DNA from: JAJDGF01 sp031549325
GTDB lineage: Bacteria; Bacillota; Clostridia; Christensenellales; Aristaeellaceae
Assembly (NCBI GenBank): GCA_031549325.1
Contig: JAVBQA010000032.1
Location: forward strand, 1 to 64,000
Direction of reading: 5' to 3'
Length of the DNA stretch: 64,000 nt
The notes beneath the pieces were generated by a model. The model worked only from the letters and a program-made list of their open reading frames with translations. It had not been told where the DNA came from and searched no databases. Both the position numbers and the translations under genes were made by a program. Positions 56,694-64,000 of the stretch are shown piece by piece. Numbering within the stretch: the stretch's first letter is position 1; each line of letters opens with the position of its first letter.

Positions 56694-58484
56694 ATGAGGA
56701 AAATTTCGCTGCTGTTGCTGTTGGTTCTGCTGCTGGGCGTGCTGCCCGCGCGGGCCGAAACCGAGGGATTCGAGCTGGTGGTCGGGTCCACCACCCAGAT
56801 GAGCGGCTACTTTTTCACCGACATGTGGGGGAACAACACCGCCGATATGGACGTGCGCGCGCTGATTCACGGCTATTCCACCGTCGCCTTTTCGGGCATC
56901 GGCAACTACCAGATCGACGGGACCGTGGTGAAGGACTGCCAGGTGCTGGATGACGACGCAGGCAACCGCACCTACACCTTCACGCTGCAGGACGGGCTGA
57001 TGTACAACGACGGCTCGGCCATCACCGCCCGCGACTACGCGTTTTCCGCGCTGCTGCTGTCCGCGCCGGAGATGACCTCCCTGGGGTCGTCGCCCGCCGC
57101 CATGCAGCAACTGCTGGGCTACGAGGATTTCCGCAAGGGCAAGCCGTTCGCGGGCGTGCGCCTGTTGTCGGACGACCGGTTTTCGCTGACCATCGGCGCG
57201 AATTGCCTGCCCTATTTCTACGAGCTGGCGCTGGTCAGCGTGCAGCCTTATCCGATGCAGGTCATTGCGCCGGGCATCGACGTCGTCGACGAGGGCGAGG
57301 GCTGCAGGTTCAGCAAGAAACTGGACAAGAAACTGCTGCAGAAGACCGTGCTGACCGAGGGCGCCGGCTATCTGTTCATGCCCGCCGTCAGCTGCGGCCC
57401 GTACCGCCTGAGCGCGTACGACCCGGCGAATCACGAAGCGCGCTTTGAGCGCAACCGTTACTACAAGGGAAACTTTGAGGGTCAGACGCCCGCCATCGAG
57501 CGCGTGCTGTTCAAGCAGCTCAACCCGGACACCATGCTGGACGAGCTGAAAGACGGCTCCGTGCACGTGCTGAACAAGGTTGCCTCCGGCGAGCGCATCC
57601 TGAAGGGCAAGCAGCTGGTGGGAGAGGGCGCGGCCAGCGCCATCAGCTATCCCCGCGCCGGGCTGAGCTTCCTCAGCTTCGCCTGCGAGATGGGCCCGAC
57701 CGCCTCCGCCAGCGTGCGCAAGGCCGTGGCGCTGTCGGTGGATTCCGGCGCGCTGTGCCAGGATTACCTGGAGGGCTACGGGCTGCCGGTCTATGGCTAT
57801 TACGGCATCGGCCAGTGGATGGCGCAGGAGTCGCTGGAGCAGCTCCCCAGCCTCGATCTGTACGAGCTGAACCTGAACGCCGCGAAGAACCTGCTCGCCG
57901 AGGACGGCTGGAATCTCAACGAGGACGGCACGCCCTACGAAGAGGGCGGCGTCCGCTACAGGAAGGACGGCAAGAAGCTCGTGCCGCTGCAGCTGCGCTG
58001 GGCCTACCCAAAGGGCGGCGAGGGAATCGGCGCGCTGCTGCCCATGCTGACCGCCAACCTCGCGGAGATCGGCGTGGATCTCGCCGCCACCGAGCTGCCG
58101 TTTGCCGAGCTGCTCTCCCACTATTACCGGCAGCAGGAGCGCACCTACAACCTGTTCAGCCTGGGCACCAATTTCTCGCTGGTGTTCGACCCGTACTACG
58201 CCTATAGCCCCGATCCCGCGTTTCAGGGCGTGTTCAACACCACAGGCCTGGGCGATGAGCACATGATGCAGCTGGTCGAAGACATGCGCCGCACCGCCCC
58301 GAGCGATCAGGCCGCCTACCTCCAAAAATGGATGGCCTTCCAGCAGTACTGGGTGCAGCAGATGCCCATGGCGCCGCTGTACAGCAATGTGTACTACGAC
58401 TTCATCAGCCCCAAGCTCAAAAACTTCAGCACCAACGCCAACTGGTCTTGGGCCACGGCGCTGCTGTACGCGACGATGGAATGA
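56694..58484 (+). CDS. Extracellular solute-binding protein, family 5 (oligopeptide type)
   Basis: 596 residues. Signal peptide 1-19 or so (ISLLLLLVLLLGVLPARAE). SBP family 5 features: YTFTLQDGLMYNDGSAITARDYAFS, then CGPYRLSAYDPANHEARFERNRYYKG and VRKAVALSVDSGALCQDYL. It should bind peptides or sugars for an ABC importer. Two oddities: the signal peptide has no lipobox cysteine, so it is not a typical Gram-positive lipoprotein, and no permease or ATPase genes are adjacent. GGGAAGGG precedes the ATG. Confidence 0.87.
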   Translation: MRKISLLLLLVLLLGVLPARAETEGFELVVGSTTQMSGYFFTDMWGNNTADMDVRALIHGYSTVAFSGIGNYQIDGTVVKDCQVLDDDAGNRTYTFTLQDGLMYNDGSAITARDYAFSALLLSAPEMTSLGSSPAAMQQLLGYEDFRKGKPFAGVRLLSDDRFSLTIGANCLPYFYELALVSVQPYPMQVIAPGIDVVDEGEGCRFSKKLDKKLLQKTVLTEGAGYLFMPAVSCGPYRLSAYDPANHEARFERNRYYKGNFEGQTPAIERVLFKQLNPDTMLDELKDGSVHVLNKVASGERILKGKQLVGEGAASAISYPRAGLSFLSFACEMGPTASASVRKAVALSVDSGALCQDYLEGYGLPVYGYYGIGQWMAQESLEQLPSLDLYELNLNAAKNLLAEDGWNLNEDGTPYEEGGVRYRKDGKKLVPLQLRWAYPKGGEGIGALLPMLTANLAEIGVDLAATELPFAELLSHYYRQQERTYNLFSLGTNFSLVFDPYYAYSPDPAFQGVFNTTGLGDEHMMQLVEDMRRTAPSDQAAYLQKWMAFQQYWVQQMPMAPLYSNVYYDFISPKLKNFSTNANWSWATALLYATME

Positions 58485-58546
58485 CGGGGGAACGGCAGGG
58501 AACAAAGTCCCCTGCCAAGGGACATTGCCCCTTGGGCGTCCCATCT
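58482..58546. repeat. Stop-proximal palindromic repeat, copy 5
   Basis: Begins with the TGA stop of the solute-binding protein gene (TGACGGGGGA, then ACGGCAGG), continues CCCCTGCCAAGGGACATTG and ends CCTTGGGCGTCCCATC. Best-preserved full-length copy of the family. Confidence 0.75.
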
Positions 58547-58559
58547 GAAGCAAACCATG

Positions 58560-58592
58560 AATCCCCGGCTTCCGTCACGGAAGCCGGGGATT
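58560..58592. terminator. 15-bp hairpin after the solute-binding protein gene
   Basis: A perfect 15-bp stem (58560-58574 with 58578-58592) and 3-nt loop. Only TT plus GCG follows, so it is not a classical terminator, but its stability and position suggest a 3' end or mRNA barrier. Confidence 0.6.
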
Positions 58593-58667
58593 TGCGCGCG
58601 GTTGCGGGATGGATGGCCGGTTCCCGGTGCTGATGGGCCGTGCCCGAAGCGCGCCCACAGGAACCAC

Positions 58668-58696
58668 TTGCGTAACCGCCCCAAATCGACTAAAAT
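58668..58696 (+). promoter_or_regulatory. ROK kinase promoter (predicted)
   Basis: TTGCGT (58668-58673), 17-bp spacer, TAAAAT (58691-58696), 40 bp before the gene. Confidence 0.6.
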
Positions 58697-58735
58697 AGGA
58701 GGGGATTGCACGGGTCAAAAGAGGGGTGTAGACAC

Positions 58736-59671
58736 ATGGCCAATTACGCGGTCGGGGTGGATGCGGGCGGCACAAAGGTCGCCTACGGGCTGTTCGACGG
58801 GGCGGGCGCGCTGGTCGACCGCATGCAGCACCCAACCGACGCCGGCGCCGACGGCCCGGCCTTCGCGGACGCCATCGCGCGCTCGGTGGACGAGCTGCTC
58901 CAGCGCAATCGCCTCCGCTTCGGCGACCTCACGGGCGTCGGCATTGCCATGCCCTCCTTCATCCTCTTTGACACCGGCTACGTCTGCATGACCTCGGCCA
59001 TGCCGAACATCCGCGACTTCCCCATGCTGGACTACCTCAAAACCCGCCTGCCCACCCGCGTCGTGCTGGACAACGACAGCAACGTGGCGGCGCTGGCCGA
59101 GCACCGGCTGGGCGCTGGGGCGGGTAGCCGCCACATGGTGTATGTGTCGGCGTCGACGGGGCTTGGATGCGGCATCATCATCGAGGGCAAGCTGTTTCGG
59201 GGCAGCTACGGCTGGGCGGGCGAGTGCGGCCACATGATCGTCACGCCCGACGAGGGCATCGAGTGCGGCTGCCGGAACCAGGGCTGCTTCATGTCCTACG
59301 CCTCCGGAAAATACGGCTGCCTGCACGCCGAGCGGCGCATGAAAAGCGGCGAACCAAGCGCCCTGCCCAGTGACCGCCCGCTGACCGGCGCGGATCTGCT
59401 GACCGCCCATAACCAGGGCGACGCGCTTGCCGTCTCCATCGTGGAGCAGATGGCCAAACACATGGCGCTGTGCGTGTTCAACGTGTACCAGCTGCTGAAC
59501 ATCAACCTGTTCGTGTTCGGCGGCGGGCTGGTGAATTTCGGCGACGCGCTGTTTGTTCCGATGCGCCGGGAGTTTGACAGGCGCAACCACATCCCCCAGC
59601 CCGTGGAGTTCCGGTTCGCCCGGCTGAAGCAGGACTTTGGCATCACCGGCGCGGCGCTATTGGTCACGTAA
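58736..59671 (+). CDS. ROK-family sugar kinase
   Basis: 311 residues. N-terminal ATP site VGVDAGGTKVAYGLFDG, DNDSNVAALAEH with the catalytic Asp, STGLGCGIIIEG, and the ROK zinc motif GHMIVTPDEGIECGCRNQGC (His plus three Cys). Likely glucokinase or N-acetylhexosamine kinase; no DNA-binding domain, so it is not a ROK repressor. GAGGGGTG precedes the ATG. The VOC gene follows after 24 nt. Confidence 0.88.
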   Translation: MANYAVGVDAGGTKVAYGLFDGAGALVDRMQHPTDAGADGPAFADAIARSVDELLQRNRLRFGDLTGVGIAMPSFILFDTGYVCMTSAMPNIRDFPMLDYLKTRLPTRVVLDNDSNVAALAEHRLGAGAGSRHMVYVSASTGLGCGIIIEGKLFRGSYGWAGECGHMIVTPDEGIECGCRNQGCFMSYASGKYGCLHAERRMKSGEPSALPSDRPLTGADLLTAHNQGDALAVSIVEQMAKHMALCVFNVYQLLNINLFVFGGGLVNFGDALFVPMRREFDRRNHIPQPVEFRFARLKQDFGITGAALLVT

Positions 59672-59695
59672 TCGATTGAGAAAGAGGGCATATCC

Positions 59696-60094
59696 ATGAT
59701 CGGACACTACCTGATGTTCCCTGGCAACTGCGCGGAGGCGCTGGCGGTTTACGAGCGCGCGCTGGGCGCGAAGATCACGGAAAAACAGACCTATGGGGAC
59801 ATCGAAAACCCCGGATTCCCGGTGCCCGAGGCGGACAAGGGCCTGGTGCTGCACGCGCGGCTAGAGGCGTTTGGCGCGGAGCTCATGTGCGCCGACAGCC
59901 GGGAGCGCACGGCCGCCGGTGACAACATGTACGTCAGCATCACCCAGGACGTGGCCGCCGTGCGCAAGGCGTGGGATGCGCTCTGCGAGGGCGGCGAGAT
60001 CTACATGGCGCTGCAGCCGTCGTTCTTCGCGGCGCTGCACGGCTCGCTGCGCGACCGGTTCGGCGTCAACTGGATGTTCACAGCCATGGGCTGA
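59696..60094 (+). CDS. VOC/PhnB-like metalloenzyme-fold protein
   Basis: 132 residues. HYLMFPGNCAEALAVYERALGAKITEKQTYGD at the start and YMALQPSFFAALHGSLRDRFGVNWMF at the end fit the PhnB/glyoxalase (3-demethylubiquinone methyltransferase-like) family. Substrate unknown. Often a small housekeeping or antibiotic-tolerance protein; here probably co-transcribed with the ROK kinase. Confidence 0.82.
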   Translation: MIGHYLMFPGNCAEALAVYERALGAKITEKQTYGDIENPGFPVPEADKGLVLHARLEAFGAELMCADSRERTAAGDNMYVSITQDVAAVRKAWDALCEGGEIYMALQPSFFAALHGSLRDRFGVNWMFTAMG

Positions 60095-60121
60095 ACATTC
60101 GGCAGGATTCGGCATAAGATG

Positions 60122-60144
60122 AGGGGGAGGCATTTGCTTCCCCC
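60122..60144. other. Hairpin after the VOC gene
   Basis: GGGGGAGGC and GCTTCCCCC pair with one G-T wobble around a short loop. No T-run, weak terminator candidate. The remaining 160 nt before the next promoter hold nothing recognised. Confidence 0.4.
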
Positions 60145-60252
60145 AATGCGTTTCCTGGAGGGTGGACCGGGCCATTGGATGGCTTTGGGGCTGCCGCGCT
60201 TCGCGCCGGCGGCTCCATTTTTTTGCGCCGGCCTTGGAACAGCCGGCCCCTT

Positions 60253-60281
60253 TTGCCAGTCCATATGGTATATGGTATAAT
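60253..60281 (+). promoter_or_regulatory. Strong promoter of the TlpA-like operon
   Basis: TTGCCA (60253-60258), 17-bp spacer, extended -10 TGGTATAAT with TATAAT at 60276-60281. One of the best promoters in the window. Confidence 0.88.
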
Positions 60282-60306
60282 GAGCTCGGCAGAGGAGGAT
60301 TTTTCC

Positions 60307-61341
60307 ATGAAAAAACGATTGGCTTTCCTGACCGCGGTCGTGCTGGCGCTGGCGTTGGGCGCGGCGCTGGCCGAGCCGGCGGCCGTCCCGGCGGATGAAC
60401 CGTATGTCTATGAGGATTCGTTCCTCGGGTTCTCGTTCCCCATGCCCGCCGCCTGGGTGCAGGCGTTTGACGGCGAAGGCCAGCTGCAGGCGATTCAGGA
60501 GGAGAACGGGGTCTTGTTCTCCTTTGCGCCCAAAGCGGCGCTGGAGCGGCTGGACGCGCTGAACCAGAGCATTGAGGAAGCGGGCGTTGCGGACTATTCG
60601 GAGCTGACGCCCGAGCAGCTGCAGGCGATCGACCAGATCAATGGCATGTTGGCGCCGGTGTGCTTCCTGCGCGTTCAGGGCGAGGCGAACCAGGGCGTGT
60701 ACTCGGCGCTCACGTTCACGGACGAGATCGCGCTGGGCGAGGCCGGGGGCTCCACGTATTCGCTGCAGTACGACAAGCAGCCCGAGCTGTCCCAGCTTCC
60801 AGACGAGGACAAGCGGGCGTTTACGGCGCTGCACGCACAGATCGAAAAGCTTCCGGAGGTCATGACGCTCACCGGCATGGAGAAAGCGCCCGAGATCACC
60901 GGCGCGGTGGCGTTCGACAGCAAGGGGCTGGACGGCGCGCCCATCAGCTCCGGCGTCTTCAAGGATTACAAGCTCACAGCCGTCAACATCTGGGCCACCT
61001 GGTGCGGCTACTGCGTGGATGAGATGCCCGAGCTGCAGAAGCTCTATGAGTCGCTGCCCGCGGACACGAACCTGATCAGCATCTGCACCGACGCCCTGGA
61101 TGAGCCCGAGCTGGCGCAAAGAATTGTCGACGAGACGGGCGTGAAATTCCCGGTCGTGGTGGTGGAAAACCAGCTGGACATGGGGTTCCTGATGGCGGTG
61201 ACCGGCTATCCGACCACGCTGTTCGTGGATTCCGAAGGCAACCTCGTGGGCGATCCCATCGTGGGCGTGCCGTCGCTGGACAACGCCGCCGACGCCTATC
61301 GCCAGGCCATCGAAGAGCGCCTGCGGTTGCTGGGGGAATAG
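60307..61341 (+). CDS. Secreted TlpA/ResA-like thioredoxin-fold protein
   Basis: 344 residues. Signal peptide 1-21 (VVLALALGAALAE). Residues about 25-195 form a poorly conserved extracytoplasmic domain; residues about 205-340 are a thioredoxin domain with WCGYC (Cys233, Cys236), FKDYKLTAVNIWATWCGYCVDEMPEL and a cis-proline GYPTTLFVD. It should reduce or isomerise disulfides outside the membrane. AGAGGAGGA precedes the ATG. It leads a three-gene set with a CXXC microprotein and an iron-sulfur membrane protein. Confidence 0.9.
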   Translation: MKKRLAFLTAVVLALALGAALAEPAAVPADEPYVYEDSFLGFSFPMPAAWVQAFDGEGQLQAIQEENGVLFSFAPKAALERLDALNQSIEEAGVADYSELTPEQLQAIDQINGMLAPVCFLRVQGEANQGVYSALTFTDEIALGEAGGSTYSLQYDKQPELSQLPDEDKRAFTALHAQIEKLPEVMTLTGMEKAPEITGAVAFDSKGLDGAPISSGVFKDYKLTAVNIWATWCGYCVDEMPELQKLYESLPADTNLISICTDALDEPELAQRIVDETGVKFPVVVVENQLDMGFLMAVTGYPTTLFVDSEGNLVGDPIVGVPSLDNAADAYRQAIEERLRLLGE

Positions 61342-61345
61342 CCGC

Positions 61346-61486
61346 ATGAACAAGCTGCTTTGGGCGAGGATTGGCATCGCGCTGCTGGGCGTGCTGTTCG
61401 TCTTGGCGGGCGTCTGGCGGGGCGAGATGGGCATGGTGCTGAAGAAGGCCGTGAACATCTGCCTCGAATGCATCGGGATCGGGTAG
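61346..61486 (+). CDS. CD1871A-type CXXC microprotein
   Basis: 46 residues, one transmembrane helix (WARIGIALLGVLFVLAGVW) and a terminal CLEC motif (NICLECIGIG). This layout matches the small CXXC-motif proteins encoded between a TlpA-like protein and an NapH-like protein in Clostridia. It starts 4 nt after the TlpA-like gene and ends 4 nt before the next. Possibly a membrane relay of thiol electrons. Confidence 0.85.
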   Translation: MNKLLWARIGIALLGVLFVLAGVWRGEMGMVLKKAVNICLECIGIG

Positions 61487-61490
61487 CCAT

Positions 61491-62366
61491 ATGAAAAGAC
61501 GAATCGTTCAATTCGGCTGGATGCTGCTGACCAACCTGCACCTGACGGGTTTTGTGCGGGGCCGCATCTACCAGGGGCCGCTCAAGCAGGTGTGCGTGCC
61601 CGGGCTGAACTGCTATTCCTGCCCCGGCGCGCTGGGATCCTGCCCCATCGGCGCGCTGCAGGCCGTCATCGGCAGCGCGAAATACAGCGTCTCGTATTAC
61701 GTGGTGGGCGCCCTGATGCTGTTTGGGCTGGCGTTTGGGCGGCTGGTGTGCGGGTTTCTGTGCCCGTTTGGGCTGGTGCAGGAGCTGCTCCACAAGATCC
61801 GCGTGAAGAAAATGAAGGTTGCGGCGCGGATCGACAGGCCGCTGCGGTACCTGAAGTACGCGGTTCTGCTGTTCATGGTGCTGCTGATGCCCATGTTCCT
61901 GGGCAACCGGTTTGGCATCGCGCCGCCGTATTTCTGCCAGTTCCTGTGTCCCTCGGGCACGCTGTTCGGCGGCGTTCCGCTGCTGATTGGCAACCCGTCC
62001 CTGCGGCAGGCCGCCGGGCTGCTGTTCTCGTGGAAGGCGCTGGTGCTCGTTTTTGTGCTGGCGTTCTCGGCGCTGATCTACCGGCCCTTCTGCAAGTACC
62101 TGTGCCCGCTCGGCGCGCTCTACGCGCTATTCAACAAAGTCAGCCTCGTCCGCATGGCCGTGGACGAGGGCAAGTGCACCCGCTGCGCAAAGTGCGCCCG
62201 CGCCTGCGGGATGCAGATTTCCATGCCCCACAAGCCCAACCATCCCGAGTGCGTCCGCTGCGGCGCCTGCGAAAAGGCCTGCCCCGAGGGCGCGATCACC
62301 ACCTGCGTGGCGAGGGCGCGCCAAGGGGAGACGCTTCGGGAAGCCGCCCCCGAGGATCCCGTTTGA
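61491..62366 (+). CDS. NapH/polyferredoxin-like membrane iron-sulfur protein
   Basis: 291 residues, ATG start. LNCYSCPGALGSCPIGALQ near the N-terminus, four to five transmembrane segments with FLCPFGLVQE, FCQFLCPSGTLFGG and YLCPLGALYALFNK (NapH-type CP motifs), and two C-terminal [4Fe-4S] sites (CTRCAKCARACGM and CVRCGACEKACPEG). It probably moves electrons from cytoplasmic ferredoxin or quinol to the CXXC protein and the TlpA-like partner. No terminator is evident after it. Confidence 0.9.
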   Translation: MKRRIVQFGWMLLTNLHLTGFVRGRIYQGPLKQVCVPGLNCYSCPGALGSCPIGALQAVIGSAKYSVSYYVVGALMLFGLAFGRLVCGFLCPFGLVQELLHKIRVKKMKVAARIDRPLRYLKYAVLLFMVLLMPMFLGNRFGIAPPYFCQFLCPSGTLFGGVPLLIGNPSLRQAAGLLFSWKALVLVFVLAFSALIYRPFCKYLCPLGALYALFNKVSLVRMAVDEGKCTRCAKCARACGMQISMPHKPNHPECVRCGACEKACPEGAITTCVARARQGETLREAAPEDPV

Positions 62367-62461
62367 GGGATATCCCCTGAAGAATCCCGCAAGTGGAGCT
62401 CCGAATTCGAACGCAAAACGCCAAAGATATTGTGCAATTTACCCAAAACAATAAGATGTCA

Positions 62462-62490
62462 TTGACGTATGCGCCGGATCGCGGTATGAT
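62462..62490 (+). promoter_or_regulatory. Promoter of the LacI gene
   Basis: TTGACG (62462-62467), 17-bp spacer, TATGAT (62485-62490). The operator starts 7 bp further downstream. Confidence 0.82.
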
Positions 62491-62497
62491 CAGATCG

Positions 62498-62513
62498 GGA
62501 TAACCGATTCACC
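62498..62513 (+). promoter_or_regulatory. LacI-family operator O1
   Basis: GGATAACCGATTCACC, centred on CG as usual for LacI sites, covers the expected transcription start of the lacI gene. Its reverse complement matches O2 (63652-63667) at 14 of 16 positions, supporting autoregulation. Confidence 0.78.
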
Positions 62514-62529
62514 ATTAAGGAATGAAGAC

Positions 62530-63564
62530 ATGACAATTCGAGAAATCGCGGAGCTGGCGGGGGTTTCCAAGGCCACCGTCTCCTATGTGCTCAACGGCAC
62601 CAAGAACATCACGCCCGAAGTCAAGCAGCGCGTGCTGCGGGTGGTGGCCGAATCGGGCTACAAGAAAAACCGCATCGCCACCAGCCTTCGCAAGAGCAGC
62701 ACGTCCACCATCGGCGTGGTGGTAGAGGACATCATCAGCTTCCCGGTGGCGCCCATCATCCACGGCATCTCCGAGCGCGCCGAGGCCGAGGGCTACCAGA
62801 TCATCCTGAGCGACCTGCGCATCCTCGACAAGCTGTACAACAACTACCACCAGACCCCGCAGTACCGCAAAAAGATGAACGACGCGGTGGATTACCTGCT
62901 GCAGGCGGCCAGGGTGGACGCGGTGATCTTCGTGGGCATGTACGACCGCGATTTCACCGGGCTTATCGACAAGATCGGGAAACCGCTGGTGTTCGCCTAC
63001 TGCACCACCCGCGACCCGGCCGACTACTGCGTCAGCTACGACGGGCACGACGTGTCCGGCGAGGTGATCCACAGCCTTGCGCGGCAGGGGCACGAGCGCA
63101 TCGGCGTCATCACGGGGCTGCCAGGCTCCGGCCCCAGCGAGGCGCGTCTGCGAGGCGCGCTGTCGGCGGCCCACGAGGCCGGGCTGGCCGTCGGCCCGGA
63201 CTGCATCCAGCCGGGCGACTGGGAATACCCCTCCGGCTACGCGGGCGCGCAGAGGCTGCTGCGGCTTGAGAATCCGCCCACCGCCATCTTCGCCATGAAC
63301 GACCTGATGGCCGCCGGAGCCATGGACGCGGTGAAGGATGCGGGCTTGTCCGTGCCGGGCGACGTGTCGGTGATCGGTTTCGACGACCGGGAGCTGGCGT
63401 CGTTCGTGCGGCCCAACCTGAGCACGGTTCGGATCGACCTGGTGGGCATCGGCCGCGCGGCGGCCGAGACTGCCATCGCCCGGATACGGGGTGAAGAGGC
63501 ACAGCATCTGCAGGTGCTGAGGAGCGTTATGATCCCCAGAGACAGCGTGGCAGAGCGGAAGTAA
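62530..63564 (+). CDS. LacI-family transcriptional regulator
   Basis: 344 residues. N-terminal helix-turn-helix (TIREIAELAGVSKATVSYVLNGTKNITPEVKQRVLRVV) with hinge, then a periplasmic-binding-protein-like effector domain (IGVVVEDIISFPVAPIIHGI; TAIFAMNDLMAAGAMDAVKDAG; VIGFDDRELASFVRPNLSTV). It probably controls its own gene and the GH127 gene through O1 and O2. Effector likely an arabinoside or arabinose derivative. Confidence 0.93.
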   Translation: MTIREIAELAGVSKATVSYVLNGTKNITPEVKQRVLRVVAESGYKKNRIATSLRKSSTSTIGVVVEDIISFPVAPIIHGISERAEAEGYQIILSDLRILDKLYNNYHQTPQYRKKMNDAVDYLLQAARVDAVIFVGMYDRDFTGLIDKIGKPLVFAYCTTRDPADYCVSYDGHDVSGEVIHSLARQGHERIGVITGLPGSGPSEARLRGALSAAHEAGLAVGPDCIQPGDWEYPSGYAGAQRLLRLENPPTAIFAMNDLMAAGAMDAVKDAGLSVPGDVSVIGFDDRELASFVRPNLSTVRIDLVGIGRAAAETAIARIRGEEAQHLQVLRSVMIPRDSVAERK

Positions 63565-63651
63565 GCCCGGGGCGCGCCACTGTGCCTGGCGGCCGCGGCG
63601 CGCATGCCGGGGGAGCGGAGGGGCTTCCTTTCGGGCCCCCTTTCGCCCATT

Positions 63652-63667
63652 GGTGAAACGATTATCC
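63652..63667 (+). promoter_or_regulatory. LacI-family operator O2 upstream of GH127
   Basis: GGTGAAACGATTATCC, centred on CG, nearly the reverse complement of O1. It overlaps a possible weak -35 (TTGGTG, with CATGAT 18 bp on) and lies 28 bp before the GH127 start. Confidence 0.75.
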
Positions 63668-63695
63668 AAATCCCATGATTCGGAGGTGTCATCCC

Positions 63696-64000
63696 ATGTA
63701 CACGCTGCGCAGCCTGCCGCTCCGGGACGTTCAGATTCAGGATTCGTTCTTTCGGCGCGCCATCGACCTGGTGCGCGAGAAGGTGATCCCCTACCAGTGG
63801 GAGATTCTGAACGACCGCGTGCCCGGGGCGGCCAAGAGCCACGCCATCCAGAATTTCGCGATCGCCGCCGGGCGCGCCCAGGGCGCGTATTACGGCGCGG
63901 TGTTTCAGGACAGCGACGTGTTCAAGTGGCTGGAGGCCGTGAGCTGCGCGCTGGAAACCGGCCCCGATCCGAAGCTCGAGGCCCTGGCCGACTCGGTGAT
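63696..64000 (+). CDS. Beta-L-arabinofuranosidase, GH127 (partial)
   Basis: The first 101 codons, cut by the window end. MYTLRSLPLRDVQIQDSFF, IPYQWEILNDRV and YYGAVFQDSDVFKWLEAV match the N-terminal part of the (alpha/alpha)6 barrel of GH127 enzymes, which release L-arabinose from beta-linked arabinofuranosides (hydroxyproline-rich glycoproteins, pectic side chains). No signal peptide, so it is cytoplasmic. CGGAGGTG precedes the ATG. The catalytic cysteine region lies outside the window. Confidence 0.88.
   Translation, partial: MYTLRSLPLRDVQIQDSFFRRAIDLVREKVIPYQWEILNDRVPGAAKSHAIQNFAIAAGRAQGAYYGAVFQDSDVFKWLEAVSCALETGPDPKLEALADSV

Overview
The window is a GC-rich (by eye, clearly above 60%) chromosomal segment from a Firmicute of the class Clostridia, probably an uncultured gut lineage. 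The evidence is the complete S10-spc-alpha ribosomal superoperon in Firmicute order (including the KOW protein between map and infA), zinc-type S14, S4, L36 and L24, a zinc-lid adenylate kinase, the lepA-hemW-hrcA-grpE-dnaK-dnaJ block with a CIRCE operator, an SdpR/SdpI pair, the DUF421-DUF4363 pair, the indolepyruvate ferredoxin oxidoreductase/PaaK cluster and a CD1871A-type CXXC microprotein. The species cannot be named from the sequence. GTG and TTG starts are common.

Layout. 1-17280: end of tuf, a leader with two promoters, then rpsJ to rplQ (33 genes, almost all on +), closed by a strong terminator. Four gaps inside this unit (before rpsE, rpmJ, rpsM and rpsK) are long and packed with hairpins. 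17281-19073: a LytR-CpsA-Psr protein (+) and a Crh-like HPr lacking the usual histidine (-). 19440-30330: lepA, hemW, an insertion with a secreted beta-propeller protein, an sdpRI immunity operon with its operator and a G-rich low-complexity tract, then the hrcA-grpE-dnaK-dnaJ heat-shock genes. 30318-33760: a GT2-GtrA glycosyltransferase, a DUF421/DUF4363 pair (-), and a zinc-ribbon coiled-coil protein. 33900-39658: an aryl-CoA module (paaK, iorA, iorB, paaK, double-ACT protein). 39655-44113: alr, 5-formyl-THF cyclo-ligase, a membrane protein, rsmD, coaD and a coiled-coil protein. 44285-47450: a Spo0B-type sensor kinase (-), bioY, an AraD-type epimerase and a PHP phosphoesterase. 47466-58592: a cell-surface block of an SH3-repeat protein (-), a Glu/Lys/Pro-rich secreted protein, a 2298-residue MBG-repeat surface protein and an orphan family 5 solute-binding protein. 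58668-64000: ROK kinase, VOC protein, a TlpA-like/CD1871A/NapH-like redox module, and a LacI regulator followed by a GH127 beta-L-arabinofuranosidase cut by the window end.

How parts work together. Translation and secretion genes form one long transcription unit. The heat-shock operon is controlled by HrcA through CIRCE. IorAB with two CoA ligases and an ACT sensor links aromatic amino acids, aryl-pyruvates and aryl-acetates. LacI and GH127 share a 16-bp operator. AraD, GH127 and the ROK kinase suggest plant-polysaccharide sugar use, although the AraD gene is not adjacent to GH127.

Most notable non-coding structure: a 166-bp near-palindromic MITE-like element (two full copies and one truncated) bounded by CTAG. 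In all three cases it sits exactly on the TAG stop codon of a neighbouring gene. A second family of GC-rich palindromic repeats begins at or a few bases after stop codons in three of five copies. Neither has a transposase in the window. No tRNA, rRNA, CRISPR array or phage gene was seen.
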